Shown here: positions 32,943-42,221 of the stretch, piece after piece
Layout of the letters: every line of letters starts with the position of its first letter
How positions within the stretch are numbered: position 1 is the first letter of the stretch
Source of the DNA: Peribacillus acanthi
GTDB taxonomy: Bacteria; Bacillota; Bacilli; Bacillales; DSM-1321
Direction: 5' to 3'
Length of the DNA: 64,000 bases
Assembly: GCF_003073175.1 (NCBI RefSeq)
Contig: NZ_QBBX01000008.1
Location: forward strand, 531-64,530
The notes under the pieces: model-generated
What the model saw: only the letters and a program-made list of their open reading frames with translations
Databases searched by the model: none
Told to the model about the DNA's origin: nothing
Made by a program: the position numbers and the translations under genes

Positions 32943-34280
32943 TTGAATCCATTTGAACAATTAGGAATATCAAAAACATGGAGTGACATGTTGATTAAAC
33001 AAGGAATTAAAGAACCGACGGATATCCAGAAACGCTCTATACCAGTAGTGTTGGATGGTCAAGATTTAATAGCCCAGGCAAAAACTGGTACCGGCAAGAC
33101 GTTTGCTTTTTTGCTTCCAATTTTAGAAAAAATCGATCGGGATGCGCATTACATACAAGCCCTCATTATCACCCCAACACGTGAACTTGCTATACAGGTA
33201 ACAGAAGAGCTGAATAAGCTTATCCAAAATGTAGACCCAGCTATCCACGCTTTAGCCGTTTATGGTGGACAAGATGTGGAAAAACAATTAAAAGCATTGA
33301 AGGGTGAAATCCATATCGTAGTGGGTACTCCGGGTCGACTTCTAGATCATATCCGAAGAGAAACTATTTCACTTCATAAAGTGGATTTACTTGTTCTTGA
33401 TGAATGTGATCAAATGCTCCATATTGGCTTCTTAGACGAAGTGGAAACCATCATGAGAGAGACGCCTTTTACTAGGCAAACCGCGTTGTTCTCTGCTACC
33501 ATTTCAAAAGATGTGCGTAAGCTTGCGAAAAAATACCTGAAAAATCCGCAGCACATTTCCGTCCATGAAAAGGAAATAACGGTGAAGGAAATAAGGCAGT
33601 TGATTGTAGAAACAACAGACAGAAGTAAACAAGGAGCCCTTATAGAGATATTGAATGAAGCACAGCCATTCATGGGTATCGTTTTCTGCCGGACTATACG
33701 AAGAGTTAGTAAGCTGTTTCAAGAATTACGTCAAAAAGGTTTAAATGTAGATGAATTACATGGTGACCTTTCTCAGGCAAAAAGAGAAGCTGTCATGAAG
33801 AGATTCCGCAATGCTGAAATTCAACTCTTGATTGCGACGGACGTGGCAGCAAGAGGTTTAGATATTGAAGGAGTTACCCATATATATAATTACGATATCC
33901 CTGAAGATGTCGAAAGCTATGTTCACCGAATTGGTAGAACAGGCAGGGCTGGAAAGGATGGCATGGCGATAACCTTTGTATCTGGGAAAGACCGACAACT
34001 CTTAGAAACGATTGAACAAAAATTAGGGTTTGCGATTGAAAAAAGACAAATAATTGTTGAACCTACTCATAATCCTAGTGGATCCAAAAAAGAAAAGCCA
34101 CTCTCTGCAAAGGAAAAAAGAGAGGAAAACATCGCTAAAAATAAAGGTCGCTTTAGATCTGGCGCTTCTTCTGGAAGACGAAAGAGTGAGGGTGGAGGAA
34201 GAGACCACTCAGCTACATCCCAGAGGAATAGTTCTAGTCAACGTAGACAGCAGCAATCATCAAGGACGAAAGGGAAATAA
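32943..34280 (+). CDS. DEAD-box RNA helicase with DECD motif II
   Basis: 445 aa. TTG start, AGTAGGA 7 bases upstream. All helicase motifs are present: Q motif ([10 protein letters not shown]), I AKTGTGKT (Lys52), Ia PTRELA, Ib TPGR, II DECD (153-156) instead of [34 protein letters not shown] basic, Ser/Arg/Gln-rich tail (about 375-445) follows, as in CshA-type cold-shock helicases, likely for RNA or RNase contacts. Unwinds structured RNA in ribosome assembly or mRNA decay. Monocistronic. Which of the several Csh paralogues it is cannot be told. Confidence 0.93.
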   Translation: MNPFEQLGISKTWSDMLIKQGIKEPTDIQKRSIPVVLDGQDLIAQAKTGTGKTFAFLLPILEKIDRDAHYIQALIITPTRELAIQVTEELNKLIQNVDPAIHALAVYGGQDVEKQLKALKGEIHIVVGTPGRLLDHIRRETISLHKVDLLVLDECDQMLHIGFLDEVETIMRETPFTRQTALFSATISKDVRKLAKKYLKNPQHISVHEKEITVKEIRQLIVETTDRSKQGALIEILNEAQPFMGIVFCRTIRRVSKLFQELRQKGLNVDELHGDLSQAKREAVMKRFRNAEIQLLIATDVAARGLDIEGVTHIYNYDIPEDVESYVHRIGRTGRAGKDGMAITFVSGKDRQLLETIEQKLGFAIEKRQIIVEPTHNPSGSKKEKPLSAKEKREENIAKNKGRFRSGASSGRRKSEGGGRDHSATSQRNSSSQRRQQQSSRTKGK

Positions 34281-34290
34281 CGACTTTCTA

Positions 34291-34321
34291 AAACAATCTC
34301 AATCTGAGGTTGTTTTTTTTA
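34291..34321 (+). terminator. Terminator after the helicase gene
   Basis: AACAATCTCA / TGAGGTTGTT stem with one G-T pair, short loop and nine T. Confidence 0.85.
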
Positions 34322-34464
34322 TGCTTGCGAATAGTTTATCGTGTTCCTATTCAAATTTTAAAAAAATTTAAAAATTGGGGTTCACATTTTACAAGGAAGG
34401 TTATATACTGTATTATAACAGAAAAGAGATAACCTAAACTGTAATATAAAAGGAGGAAATACAA

Positions 34465-34596
34465 ATGAAAAGATCGGTCGAATTTTATCAAAGTATTCCA
34501 CAAAAGAGCTGCTGTGAGTGCGGGGAAAAAATTTATGAGCAAGCGGAATCATACTTAATGGAGTGCGATCGTTGCCTTTCTAAGCGGGAAGAATAG
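34465..34596 (+). CDS. yhfH: YhfH family zinc-ribbon-like protein, 43 aa
   Basis: AAAGGAGG lies 7 bases before the ATG. The peptide starts MKRSVEFYQSIPQKSC and has two Cys pairs (SCCECGEKIYEQAESYLMEC read in pieces, then CDRC), the arrangement of the YhfH family, which probably binds one zinc ion. Function unknown. Ends at a strong bidirectional terminator. Confidence 0.85.
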   Translation: MKRSVEFYQSIPQKSCCECGEKIYEQAESYLMECDRCLSKREE

Positions 34597-34643
34597 AAAA
34601 AGGACCACACATTTCAATATTGAAAATGTGTGGTCCTTTTTTA
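34597..34643. terminator. Bidirectional terminator
   Basis: About 18-base perfect stem (GGACCACACATTT / AAATGTGTGGTCC core with A and T flanks). Confidence 0.92.
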
Positions 34644-34675
34644 TTTAGTCCGCTAATCTACTGATGTATAACTTT

Positions 34676-34864
34676 CTAAACTCCCATACGTCTTCGTTGG
34701 TTGTTTGTTTTTTTCGTTTGCTGGCTAGTAAGTTTTTTTGTATCGGTGCTTCCGGTTAAGGATGCTCCACCGCTACCGGCTTGCTTTTTTTGAGCTAGCT
34801 TTTGTTTAATGGCATCTTGCAAACTTAATTTCTTTGGGGCCTGTGATTCGTTATGCTCACTCAT
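34676..34864 (-). CDS. Small basic hypothetical protein, 62 aa
   Basis: AAAAAGGAGCG precedes the ATG. Contains one short helix (KKLSLQDAIKQKLAQKK) and an otherwise disordered, Lys/Gln/Thr/Arg-rich sequence ending QRRRMGV. Such low-complexity basic peptides are common in spore formers and may bind nucleic acid, but nothing specific is recognised. Confidence 0.65.
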   Translation of the reverse strand: MSEHNESQAPKKLSLQDAIKQKLAQKKQAGSGGASLTGSTDTKKLTSQQTKKTNNQRRRMGV

Positions 34865-35068
34865 AGTCCTAACGCTCCTTTTTTGTTTGTGATACTAGTA
34901 TAAAGGAGAAAGAAAAAATTAGAAAGGTCAAACCATGAAAGTAAATTTCAGCGTTTCTCTTTGAAAAATTTATTTAAATTCAGAATATTATGTAATTATT
35001 TTTTAACTTGTACATATTACATTTAGTAGGAGTAGTAAATAAACCTAGAAATGGAGGGGGCGCGTAAA

Positions 35069-35086
35069 TTTGAAAGCGGTTGCATA
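35069..35086 (+). promoter_or_regulatory. cre site (CcpA operator) before the GntP permease
   Basis: TTTGAAAGCGGTTGCATA matches the cre consensus WWTGNAARCGNWWWCAWW at all but one position. It lies 21 bases before the start codon, so it would overlap the 5' untranslated region or promoter and cause glucose repression. Confidence 0.75.
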
Positions 35087-35106
35087 AAAAATAAGGGGGA
35101 TTATAA

Positions 35107-36426
35107 ATGCTGAGTATGATTGGACTTATTGGTGGATTATTTTTACTCATCTATTTAACCATGCGTGGTATGAACTTATTAATTGTGGGGCCACTATCCG
35201 CACTTGTTGTTGCCTTGTTTAGCGGATTGCCATTATTTCCTCAGTTAGTAGGTGAGGGTGAAGCGAATTTAGTAAGTAACTACATGAGTGGGTTTTCTGG
35301 ATTCGTAACTGCCTGGTATTTAATGTTCCTATTAGGAGCTATATTTGGGAAAGTAATGGAAGACAGTGGAGCAGCGGACAGTGTATCCCAATATATTGTC
35401 AAAAAGTTTGGAATGAAATATGCCGTGTTGGCGATTGTGGCTGCGTGTGCTATCTTGACCTATGGTGGAGTAAGTTTGTTCGTTGTAGCATTCTCGGTAT
35501 ATCCGATGGCACTAAGTTTGTTTAAGGAGGCAAATCTTCCTAGACGATTCATTCCTGCTGCTTTGGCATTCGGTTCCGTTACATTCACGATGACATCAGC
35601 AGGATCTCCAGAAATCCAAAACTGGATTCCAATCAGTTTCTTAAATACATCGCCATACGCAGGCTGGGAAGTCAGCTTAATTGTTGCGGTGTTCATGGCT
35701 GTTTTTGGCTATTGGTGGTTAAAGCGGATGATTACAAAAGCAGTTCAGAAAGGTGAGAAATTCGTTAGTCGTGATAACGATCCTGCAGCCTTAAATCGTG
35801 CTCTTCCTAATCCGATGATGGCTGCTATTCCATTAATCGTGGTGCTTATCATTTCATTTGTATTCCATGATTCTTTAAAACAATCTGCCCTAATTGTTGC
35901 GTTACTAAGCGGAGTCATTGCAACCTATGTGTTAAATCGCAAATATTTCACGAATTTCTGGGGTGCTGTTTCAGAAGGAACATTAGGAGCTTTAATTGCA
36001 ATTGGTAATACAGCGGCAGTAGTAGGTTTTGGAGGAGTTGCCAAAGCAGTTCCTGCCTTCACTCAAGCAGTAGAATTTATGACAAACATTCCTGGTAGTC
36101 CATTAATTGGAAGCGCCATTGCAGTTAGCGTAATTGCAGGTATGACTGGTTCGGCGTCTGGAGGCCAAGCAATTGCATTGCCGCTTATTGCCCCTCATTA
36201 TATGGACATGGGTGTTAATGCTGAGGCACTTCACAGGGTAGTATCGATATCTTCTGGCGCATTAGATTCACTTCCTCATAATGGTTATGTTGTAACAACA
36301 ATCAGAGCTGTATGTGGAGAATCCCATCAAGATGCTTACAATGCAGTAGGTGCGTTAACGGTTATTGTACCAGCCATCGGTGTTGTACTGGCGATTGTTT
36401 TATTCTCTCTAGGTTTAGGTATTTAA
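35107..36426 (+). CDS. GntP-family permease
   Basis: 439 aa with about 12 membrane spans. AAGGGGGA precedes the ATG. Conserved GntP segments are YGGVSLFVVAFSVYPMALSLF, GSVTFTMTSAGSPEIQNWIP and GMTGSASGGQAIALPLIAPHYMDMG with SGALDSLPHNGYVVTT near the end. The family carries gluconate and other sugar acids or hydroxy acids with H+; this branch resembles YxjC-type carriers more than gluconate ones, so hydroxybutyrate or a related acid is possible. No catabolic gene adjoins; the upstream cre site implies carbon-catabolite control. Confidence 0.88.
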   Translation: MLSMIGLIGGLFLLIYLTMRGMNLLIVGPLSALVVALFSGLPLFPQLVGEGEANLVSNYMSGFSGFVTAWYLMFLLGAIFGKVMEDSGAADSVSQYIVKKFGMKYAVLAIVAACAILTYGGVSLFVVAFSVYPMALSLFKEANLPRRFIPAALAFGSVTFTMTSAGSPEIQNWIPISFLNTSPYAGWEVSLIVAVFMAVFGYWWLKRMITKAVQKGEKFVSRDNDPAALNRALPNPMMAAIPLIVVLIISFVFHDSLKQSALIVALLSGVIATYVLNRKYFTNFWGAVSEGTLGALIAIGNTAAVVGFGGVAKAVPAFTQAVEFMTNIPGSPLIGSAIAVSVIAGMTGSASGGQAIALPLIAPHYMDMGVNAEALHRVVSISSGALDSLPHNGYVVTTIRAVCGESHQDAYNAVGALTVIVPAIGVVLAIVLFSLGLGI

Positions 36427-36727
36427 GAAAGGTATGGTATCTGGTAAAGAAGGCAATCTATATCACTTTAGCTACGAGGAGGTTGATTTTCCTCATTATA
36501 GCAGGGGATAAGAGGAAGTTTATGATAAGAACTTGATAGAGTAAGAATAAGTAAGGATCAAAGGGTGATTCGAAAGTCTAGATTCAAGACTTTTGGTTCA
36601 CCCTTTTCTATTTGTCATCCATCTAAACATGCATATTCTCTATTAGCAGTTGACACAATAAATAATAAATGGATTGGTAACCTGATTGACGGATGTTTAT
36701 CTACGGAACAGAAAAGGGGGGATTATC
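36427..36727. other. Intergenic region between gntP-like gene and ger operon
   Basis: Contains the terminator at 36560-36608 and the ger promoter region. No further gene is supported. A forespore sigma-G promoter would be expected, but no clear match could be fixed by eye. Confidence 0.5.
36560..36608 (+). terminator. Terminator after the GntP gene
   Basis: AAGGGTGA...AAGTCT / AGACTT...TCACCCTT interrupted stem with a 7-base loop and T-rich tail. Confidence 0.75.
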
Positions 36728-38248
36728 GTGAACTTCAAACGTCGTCTAAATAAATTAAAGGACAAAGGTAAGATAGGGAATTTAGAAAACTGTAGAACAT
36801 TCGATGATTTAATTCCTACGCTTCGGATGTCAGATGATTTATTAGAAGAGGTCATCACGAGGAACCCTCATTTAAAAATCTATTATTTTAAATCTCTTGT
36901 AGATGGAAATTCGATTCATCGTGATATTTTACCGTATATCAATGATTTTAAAGACCTTCAAGAATTAGAGGATAGTATTCCAGTAACAGATTGTCTAATA
37001 TCTGCGACTCCAACAGAGATTTTTTCAAGATTATTGGCAGGTAATATTGCCTTTCGGTTAGAAAATGAAAACAAAATTTTATTGATTAATGCTTCAACTC
37101 AAGAAAAGAGGGCAATTGGTTCTCCAGAAGTTGAGTTCAGTGTGGTTGGGCCACAGGAATCATTTGTTGAGAATATTACTACCAATTTAAATCTGATTCG
37201 TAAACGTTTGCCTAGGTATGATTTCATGGTGAAGGAATTTACCATAGGTACCGTAACGAAAACGAAGGTAGTTGTCGCCTATCTCGAGGACATCGCTAGT
37301 GATCAAAATGTTCAGACGGTTATGCAAAGACTCGAGAATATTGATTATGACGAGATTATCGATGTCAATTACATCAATCAGCTTATACAAGACCAACCGA
37401 TGTCGATATTTCCACAACTCATCAATACCGAAAGACCAGATCGTGTCGTGGCTGCTTTAACTGAAGGTAAAGTAGTGATTATGTCTGATGGGTCTCCGCA
37501 CGGGTTGATTGCACCTGTTACTTTTACTGAATTCTTCTTTACAATCGAAGATTACAATTTGAACTGGATAACTTCTTCTGCTATTCGAATTGTCCGTTTC
37601 ATTGCTATTTTCTTTTCTATGTTTGCAACACCTACTTATGTAGCTGTCTTGACTTATCATTATGAAATTATCCCGAAGGACTTATTGCAGGCTTTGATTT
37701 CCTCTCGCAGTGCAATCCCATTTCCTCCGATTATCGAAGCAGTCATCCTTGAGCTAGCAATTGAGCTACTACGTGAGGCGGGTGCCCGACTGCCAACCAA
37801 AGTAGGCCAAACGCTAGGTATTGTAGGCGGGATTGTTATTGGACAGGCATCAGTTGAAGCAGGTCTCACTAGTAATATCCTTCTAATTATTGTTGCAATG
37901 GCAGCGTTGGCTTCGTTTACAACACCTATATATAAAATGGGTAATACCATTCGGATTATAAGGTTTCCTATTTTAGTGATGGCTCAACTACTTGGTTTGG
38001 TTGGTATTTTGCTTTTCTTTACACAGCTCTTAATCCATTTACTTCGATTAAGTTCGTTAGGAAACCCATTTATGGAACCAATCTTTCCTCCAAGGTTGGC
38101 CGATATGAAGGATTTCTTTATTAGATTACCACTGAAATTTAACAGAAATAGGCCTGCCCATTTAAGAACGAAACAACCAAAACGATTTGGAAATATTCAT
38201 AAAAAGCCAGTTCCAAGCGCAAATAATGATTTTTATGATGAACCATAA
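36728..38248 (+). CDS. Spore germinant receptor A subunit (GerA family)
   Basis: 506 aa from the GTG at 36728, which follows AAAGGGGGG; the longer frame from 36686 crosses that site. N-terminal soluble half begins with GNLENCRTFDDLIPTLRMSDD, the membrane half has about five spans with the conserved SSRSAIPFPPIIEAVILELAIELLREAG and VGQTLGIVGGIVIGQASVEAG. Together with the B and C subunits it forms the inner-membrane receptor that senses nutrients and triggers germination. First gene of a three-gene operon; the usual order A-B-C is kept. The basic tail (RNRPAHLRTKQPKR) is cytoplasmic. Confidence 0.95.
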   Translation: MNFKRRLNKLKDKGKIGNLENCRTFDDLIPTLRMSDDLLEEVITRNPHLKIYYFKSLVDGNSIHRDILPYINDFKDLQELEDSIPVTDCLISATPTEIFSRLLAGNIAFRLENENKILLINASTQEKRAIGSPEVEFSVVGPQESFVENITTNLNLIRKRLPRYDFMVKEFTIGTVTKTKVVVAYLEDIASDQNVQTVMQRLENIDYDEIIDVNYINQLIQDQPMSIFPQLINTERPDRVVAALTEGKVVIMSDGSPHGLIAPVTFTEFFFTIEDYNLNWITSSAIRIVRFIAIFFSMFATPTYVAVLTYHYEIIPKDLLQALISSRSAIPFPPIIEAVILELAIELLREAGARLPTKVGQTLGIVGGIVIGQASVEAGLTSNILLIIVAMAALASFTTPIYKMGNTIRIIRFPILVMAQLLGLVGILLFFTQLLIHLLRLSSLGNPFMEPIFPPRLADMKDFFIRLPLKFNRNRPAHLRTKQPKRFGNIHKKPVPSANNDFYDEP

Positions 38249-38265
38249 AAAAGGGGGAATGTCGA

Positions 38266-39378
38266 TTGGAAAATAAAATGAAAGCCTATCAGATCTCCCC
38301 TTTTATCGTTTTCTTCATGGTTTCTTCAGCGCAGGTGGGTGTTGGGATTCTTGGATTTGAACGGGTCATTGCAAAAGTTGCAGGCTACAATGGATGGATG
38401 AGTGTGATATGGGCGGGCATTTTAGTACATGTAATTATCTATTTCATTTATCGAATGTTTAAGGATGACGATTCCATGGATTTGAAAAAAATCCAGGATG
38501 AAACGTTTGGTAAATGGATAGGCGGAGCTTTCAATTTACTATTTGCTTTATATTTTGCATTTTCAGGATTTACAATATTACGAACATATTTAGAGGTCAT
38601 TCAAGTCTGGATGTTCCCGAAAATCCATCCATGGTTTGCTTATTTATTATTTGCATTTCCTATTTATCGAGCCGTATCAGGGGGATTCAGAGTGGTTGCA
38701 GGAATGTGCTTTTTCGGTTTTGTCTTACCGTATTGGCTCTTTTTTACGATTATTATTCCATTAAAATATGGTGATTGGACGAACCTTCTTCCATTACTCA
38801 ATCATCCAATAAAGGATTTATGGGAAGGCACTAAGGCAATGTCATTAACCTATGTTGGCTATGAAACATTACTAGTGTACTACCCATATATTAGAAATCC
38901 TAAAAAATCGCACAAATACGCTCAGTGGAGTGCATTACACACGATGATACTTTACCTATTGACCTGTATAGCAACCTTTGTTTTTTTTAGTGCTGAACAA
39001 TTACAATCGACCGTTTGGGCACATTTATCGATGACAAAAATTATCCAATTTAGCTTTATCCAACGCTTTGAGTATATTAAGGTCTCATGGTGGATTTTAG
39101 TGGTAATTCCTAATATCATGCTCCTTCTCTGGTGTGCATCAAAGCTGGTCAAGCATACTTTGAAGGTGAACCAGCGATATCCGACATGGTTTTTTATGGG
39201 GGTATATTTTCTGTGTATGTTCGTAGTGGATGACCGAGGCAAAATTGATATGTTGAATAATTATAATGGTAAGGTAGGCTTTTGGATTGTTTATGTCTAT
39301 ATTCCTGTCCTATTTTTAATAAGAATGACTATGAGTAAGGTAAAGGGGAAGAACAAGCATGAAATACATCAAGCCTAG
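38266..39378 (+). CDS. Spore germinant receptor B subunit (GerB family permease)
   Basis: 370 aa, TTG start 8 bases after AAGGGGG. Ten hydrophobic spans of the amino acid-polyamine-organocation type; conserved VFFMVSSAQVGVGILGFERVI at the N-terminus and TYVGYETLLVYYPYI in the middle. It is thought to bind the germinant and conduct ions. Separated from the A subunit gene by 17 bases and overlapping the C subunit gene by 20 bases, so translation of B and C is coupled. Confidence 0.94.
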   Translation: MENKMKAYQISPFIVFFMVSSAQVGVGILGFERVIAKVAGYNGWMSVIWAGILVHVIIYFIYRMFKDDDSMDLKKIQDETFGKWIGGAFNLLFALYFAFSGFTILRTYLEVIQVWMFPKIHPWFAYLLFAFPIYRAVSGGFRVVAGMCFFGFVLPYWLFFTIIIPLKYGDWTNLLPLLNHPIKDLWEGTKAMSLTYVGYETLLVYYPYIRNPKKSHKYAQWSALHTMILYLLTCIATFVFFSAEQLQSTVWAHLSMTKIIQFSFIQRFEYIKVSWWILVVIPNIMLLLWCASKLVKHTLKVNQRYPTWFFMGVYFLCMFVVDDRGKIDMLNNYNGKVGFWIVYVYIPVLFLIRMTMSKVKGKNKHEIHQA

Positions 39379-40459
39379 TCTTATTCTTCTCGTTGTCAGC
39401 GTCCTGTTGGTGGGGTGTGGGACTGAAAATCAAATATTGGATGATGTTGATATTGTTCAAGGAATCTCTTATGAATATATCAAAAAGAAAGGAAAAGAAG
39501 AGCTTTTAGAAGGAACTGCATTGATTCCAGTCTTTTCTGAAGGCAACACAGGGGAATTCAATACTCAAACGGCAAGGTCCGTAACTGGCGCTTCGTTTAT
39601 AGCTAAAACGTCCATGAAAACACCGAGACCACTCGTTTTAGGTCAATTGAGAATTGCATTATTTGGAGAAGAATATTCAAAAAAAGGAATAGAAGACACC
39701 GTTGATACTCTTTATCGTAACCATGAGCTAGGTACATTACTACGCATGGCAGTTACTGAACAAGATCCAAAAGATTATTTAAACATGAAATATAATGCAA
39801 ATGAAAACCCTGCTGTTTATTTATCCACACTAATCGATCAGAATATTAAATATGAAACGGTTCCACAAACCAATCTTCATTTGTTTTACAATTATTATTT
39901 GCAAAAAGGAAGAGATCCTTATTTACCTCATTTAAAAAAGGAGTTAGGAACAGTTTCCATTGATGGTGTAGCCCTATTTAGAGAAGATAAATATATAAAA
40001 AAATTACCTTTGAAACAAATGTTTATATTCAAAATGCTTTTAGATGATTATAGGAATGGTGCTTATGAATTTGAGATAGCTAAAAATGGTAAGTATGCAT
40101 CTATCGAGAATATATCCTCTAAAAGCAAGGTCTTTTACAAAGGGCCTAAGGAAAGCCCAACATTACATATCAAACTGAAAGTCGAAGGCCAAATTATTGA
40201 ATATCCTGAAAATCAAAACCTTCAGATTCCTAAAGAAATAGATAAAGTGGAAAAATACATTGAAAATCAGTTAGAAAAAGAGACGGTTAAGATTATCGAT
40301 TTTTTAAGAATGGATAGTATTGATTCTATCGGACTGGAGAAGCGATATTTTCTCTATAATCAAAAATATAAACGTAAGGAATGGAAACAGTTATATAAAG
40401 ATATGCCTATCAAAGTTAAGGCAGATGTTCATATCGTTCAGTCAGGTGTTGCGGAATAA
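39359..40459 (+). CDS. Spore germinant receptor C subunit (Ger(x)C lipoprotein)
   Basis: 366 aa. Lipoprotein signal with lipobox VLLVGC; mature part begins TENQILDDVDIVQGISYEYI, typical of GerAC/GerKC. Sits on the outer face of the inner spore membrane as the third receptor subunit. The ribosome binding site (AAAGGGGAAG) lies in the end of the B gene. The gene is full length (families about 370-400 aa). A strong terminator closes the operon. Which nutrient the receptor senses cannot be read from the sequence. Confidence 0.94.
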   Translation: MKYIKPSLILLVVSVLLVGCGTENQILDDVDIVQGISYEYIKKKGKEELLEGTALIPVFSEGNTGEFNTQTARSVTGASFIAKTSMKTPRPLVLGQLRIALFGEEYSKKGIEDTVDTLYRNHELGTLLRMAVTEQDPKDYLNMKYNANENPAVYLSTLIDQNIKYETVPQTNLHLFYNYYLQKGRDPYLPHLKKELGTVSIDGVALFREDKYIKKLPLKQMFIFKMLLDDYRNGAYEFEIAKNGKYASIENISSKSKVFYKGPKESPTLHIKLKVEGQIIEYPENQNLQIPKEIDKVEKYIENQLEKETVKIIDFLRMDSIDSIGLEKRYFLYNQKYKRKEWKQLYKDMPIKVKADVHIVQSGVAE

Positions 40460-40509
40460 AAAGGTCGGATAAGGAGTGTACATGCACACTTCCTTTCCGG
40501 CCTTTTATT
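40459..40509 (+). terminator. Terminator of the ger operon
   Basis: AAAAGGTCGG...AAGGAGTGT / ACACTTCCTT...CCGGCCTTTT stem around a short loop, T-rich tail. Confidence 0.85.
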
Positions 40510-40717
40510 TTCACAGCTTTTAAGTATAAATTGGAAAAAAAGAAGTAAGCCAACGTAATAGCCAATTTTAGGAATAAAGTATAAATGCAACTAAGTTTTC
40601 TAATAAAATGGCTGTTAACAATGGTATGGAATGATTTTGTTGACGGAAATATTTAGGTGATGGATAATTTTAACTGATGAATAAATAGAAAAAATGTTGA
40701 ATGATGGGGGAGTTTCA

Positions 40718-41596
40718 ATGAAATCGGCACTGGTTCTTGGTGGCACTCAATTTGTAGGGAAACGTCTTGTAGAATTAATGATTCATGAAGGTATGAATGT
40801 CACGATTGCAACAAGAGGGAATAATCCTGACCCGTTTGGCGATCAAGTTGAAAGAATTAAGCTAGATCGTGAAGATGGTGGTACAGTAGCAAATGCGTTG
40901 GTAGGAAAGAAATGGGACTATGTATTTGACCATAGCTGCTATTCACCTTTAGAAGCAAAGCAAAGTTTGGAAGCATTGAAAGGGAGTATTTCTAAATATA
41001 TCTTTATTTCAACTGTAGCAGTCTATGATTTTGGTAGTGACTGGGTTGAAGAGAATTTTAATCCATATACATATTCAATTGAGTTGAAAGGACGTAGAGA
41101 ATACCCAGGTATAGAAGGGTATAAAGAAGCAAAACGGGTGTCAGAGGCAGTTCTATATAAATATAGTGATGTACCCGTAGCGACTGTCCGTTTCCCTTAT
41201 ATTGTAGGTACAGATGATTATACAAACAGATTTCAATTTCATGTAGATGCTATTAAAGAAGGAAAAGAAGTTGGTGTGTCTAATAAAGGCGCTAAATTTG
41301 GATTTATAGATTCTGGGGATGCTGCTCGCTTCTTACTAGCATTAGCAAAAAGCGATGTCAGTGGACCAATAAATGCAGGGTCTGCCGGAGATATTTCCAT
41401 GAATGACTATCTAGAGACAATCAGCAGAATTGTAGGTAAGCCTGTTCAGTATTCATCGGATCCTTCACACAATCGTTCACCTTATGATTTAGGTCAATCA
41501 TTATCACAAAAAGTAGATTATGCACTTAGCAAAGGATTTAAATTTAAGGATATGAATGAACTAATCAAAGAATTAATTCATCATTATAATAAGTAG
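40718..41596 (+). CDS. Atypical SDR, NAD-dependent epimerase/dehydratase family
   Basis: 292 aa. ATG 40718 follows GATGGGGGAG. The nucleotide-binding loop is LVLGGTQFVGKRLVE (GGTxFVG instead of GGxGFIG), as in the CSP41/isoflavone reductase-like atypical SDRs; the middle has IFISTVAVYDFG and a YKEAKR region at the YxxxK position. Such proteins are NAD(P)-binding enzymes or regulators of unknown substrate in bacilli. Monocistronic, terminator directly after. Confidence 0.85.
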   Translation: MKSALVLGGTQFVGKRLVELMIHEGMNVTIATRGNNPDPFGDQVERIKLDREDGGTVANALVGKKWDYVFDHSCYSPLEAKQSLEALKGSISKYIFISTVAVYDFGSDWVEENFNPYTYSIELKGRREYPGIEGYKEAKRVSEAVLYKYSDVPVATVRFPYIVGTDDYTNRFQFHVDAIKEGKEVGVSNKGAKFGFIDSGDAARFLLALAKSDVSGPINAGSAGDISMNDYLETISRIVGKPVQYSSDPSHNRSPYDLGQSLSQKVDYALSKGFKFKDMNELIKELIHHYNK

Positions 41597-41605
41597 AGTA
41601 TTGAA

Positions 41606-41635
41606 AACACGCACACTTCTGCGTGTTTTTTTAAT
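41606..41635 (+). terminator. Terminator after the SDR gene
   Basis: AAACACGCA / TGCGTGTTT stem with seven T. Confidence 0.85.
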
Positions 41636-42221
41636 AAAACAACATTGTTAATAATCGATAAAATCCCGCTCCTTTTCCGCGTTTGGTCAGGCTTATTTAG
41701 ATTGTTGTTTTTATATTATAGATGCTTTTTAATTTAAATATTGTTATAAGTCTGAGTTGATTGGAGCGGAGGGCACTTGACTCCTGCGGGAAATAGAGGG
41801 AAGTGGGAGACCACACAGGCGGTAACGCCGAGGAGGCTCCCACCCTCCCCGCGGAAAGCAAGTGCTCGGAGAGGAAATCAACGGACAAACTTTAAAGTTT
41901 ACAAAAACAGCTTTATTAAAAAATCAATATTAAACTACTACATAACTTATTAGAATTATTCTAGTAAAATATTACCCTAATTATGAGCGTGAATTAAGAG
42001 GATTTCTGAACGGGGTATTTTATCCTAAATCATAATAATTAAAAAGAATATTTCGACTTTATGTAACAAATATCACATTTAATGCTATAATTTTCTATAA
42101 TTCTACATAACTTTAAGTCTTTTTACCCTCAAAAAACCACTGAAAAAGAAGTATGATTGAAAAAACAGTCGATTCATAGATTTATCCATCTAAGAAAATA
42201 AAATAAACGAGGTGAGGCAAC
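41636..42221. other. Intergenic region holding the second palindromic repeat
   Basis: Apart from the repeat at 41756-41882, the stretch is AT-rich with no supported gene; the last 200 bases are the upstream region of the amidase gene. Confidence 0.6.
41756..41882. repeat. Dispersed palindromic repeat, copy B (~127 bp)
   Basis: Same ends as copy A (GTTGATTGGAG ... GAGGAAATCAAC) and the shared blocks CTTGACTCCTG and GCGGAAAGCAAGTGC. Paired blocks: GCACTTG with CAAGTGC, GCGGG (41786-41790) with CCCGC (41848-41852), GAGG (41796-41799) with CCTC (41844-41847), GTGGGAG (41803-41809) with CTCCCAC (41837-41843), and an apical GGCG-GTAA-CGCC hairpin. The inner stems differ in sequence from copy A yet pair as well. 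Confidence 0.88.

Noticed and set aside
35068-35086. Five-codon leader ORF (TTG AAA GCG GTT GCA TAA) before the GntP gene
   Set aside because: It coincides with the cre site, which explains the sequence; the nearby GGAGGGGG is more likely fortuitous.
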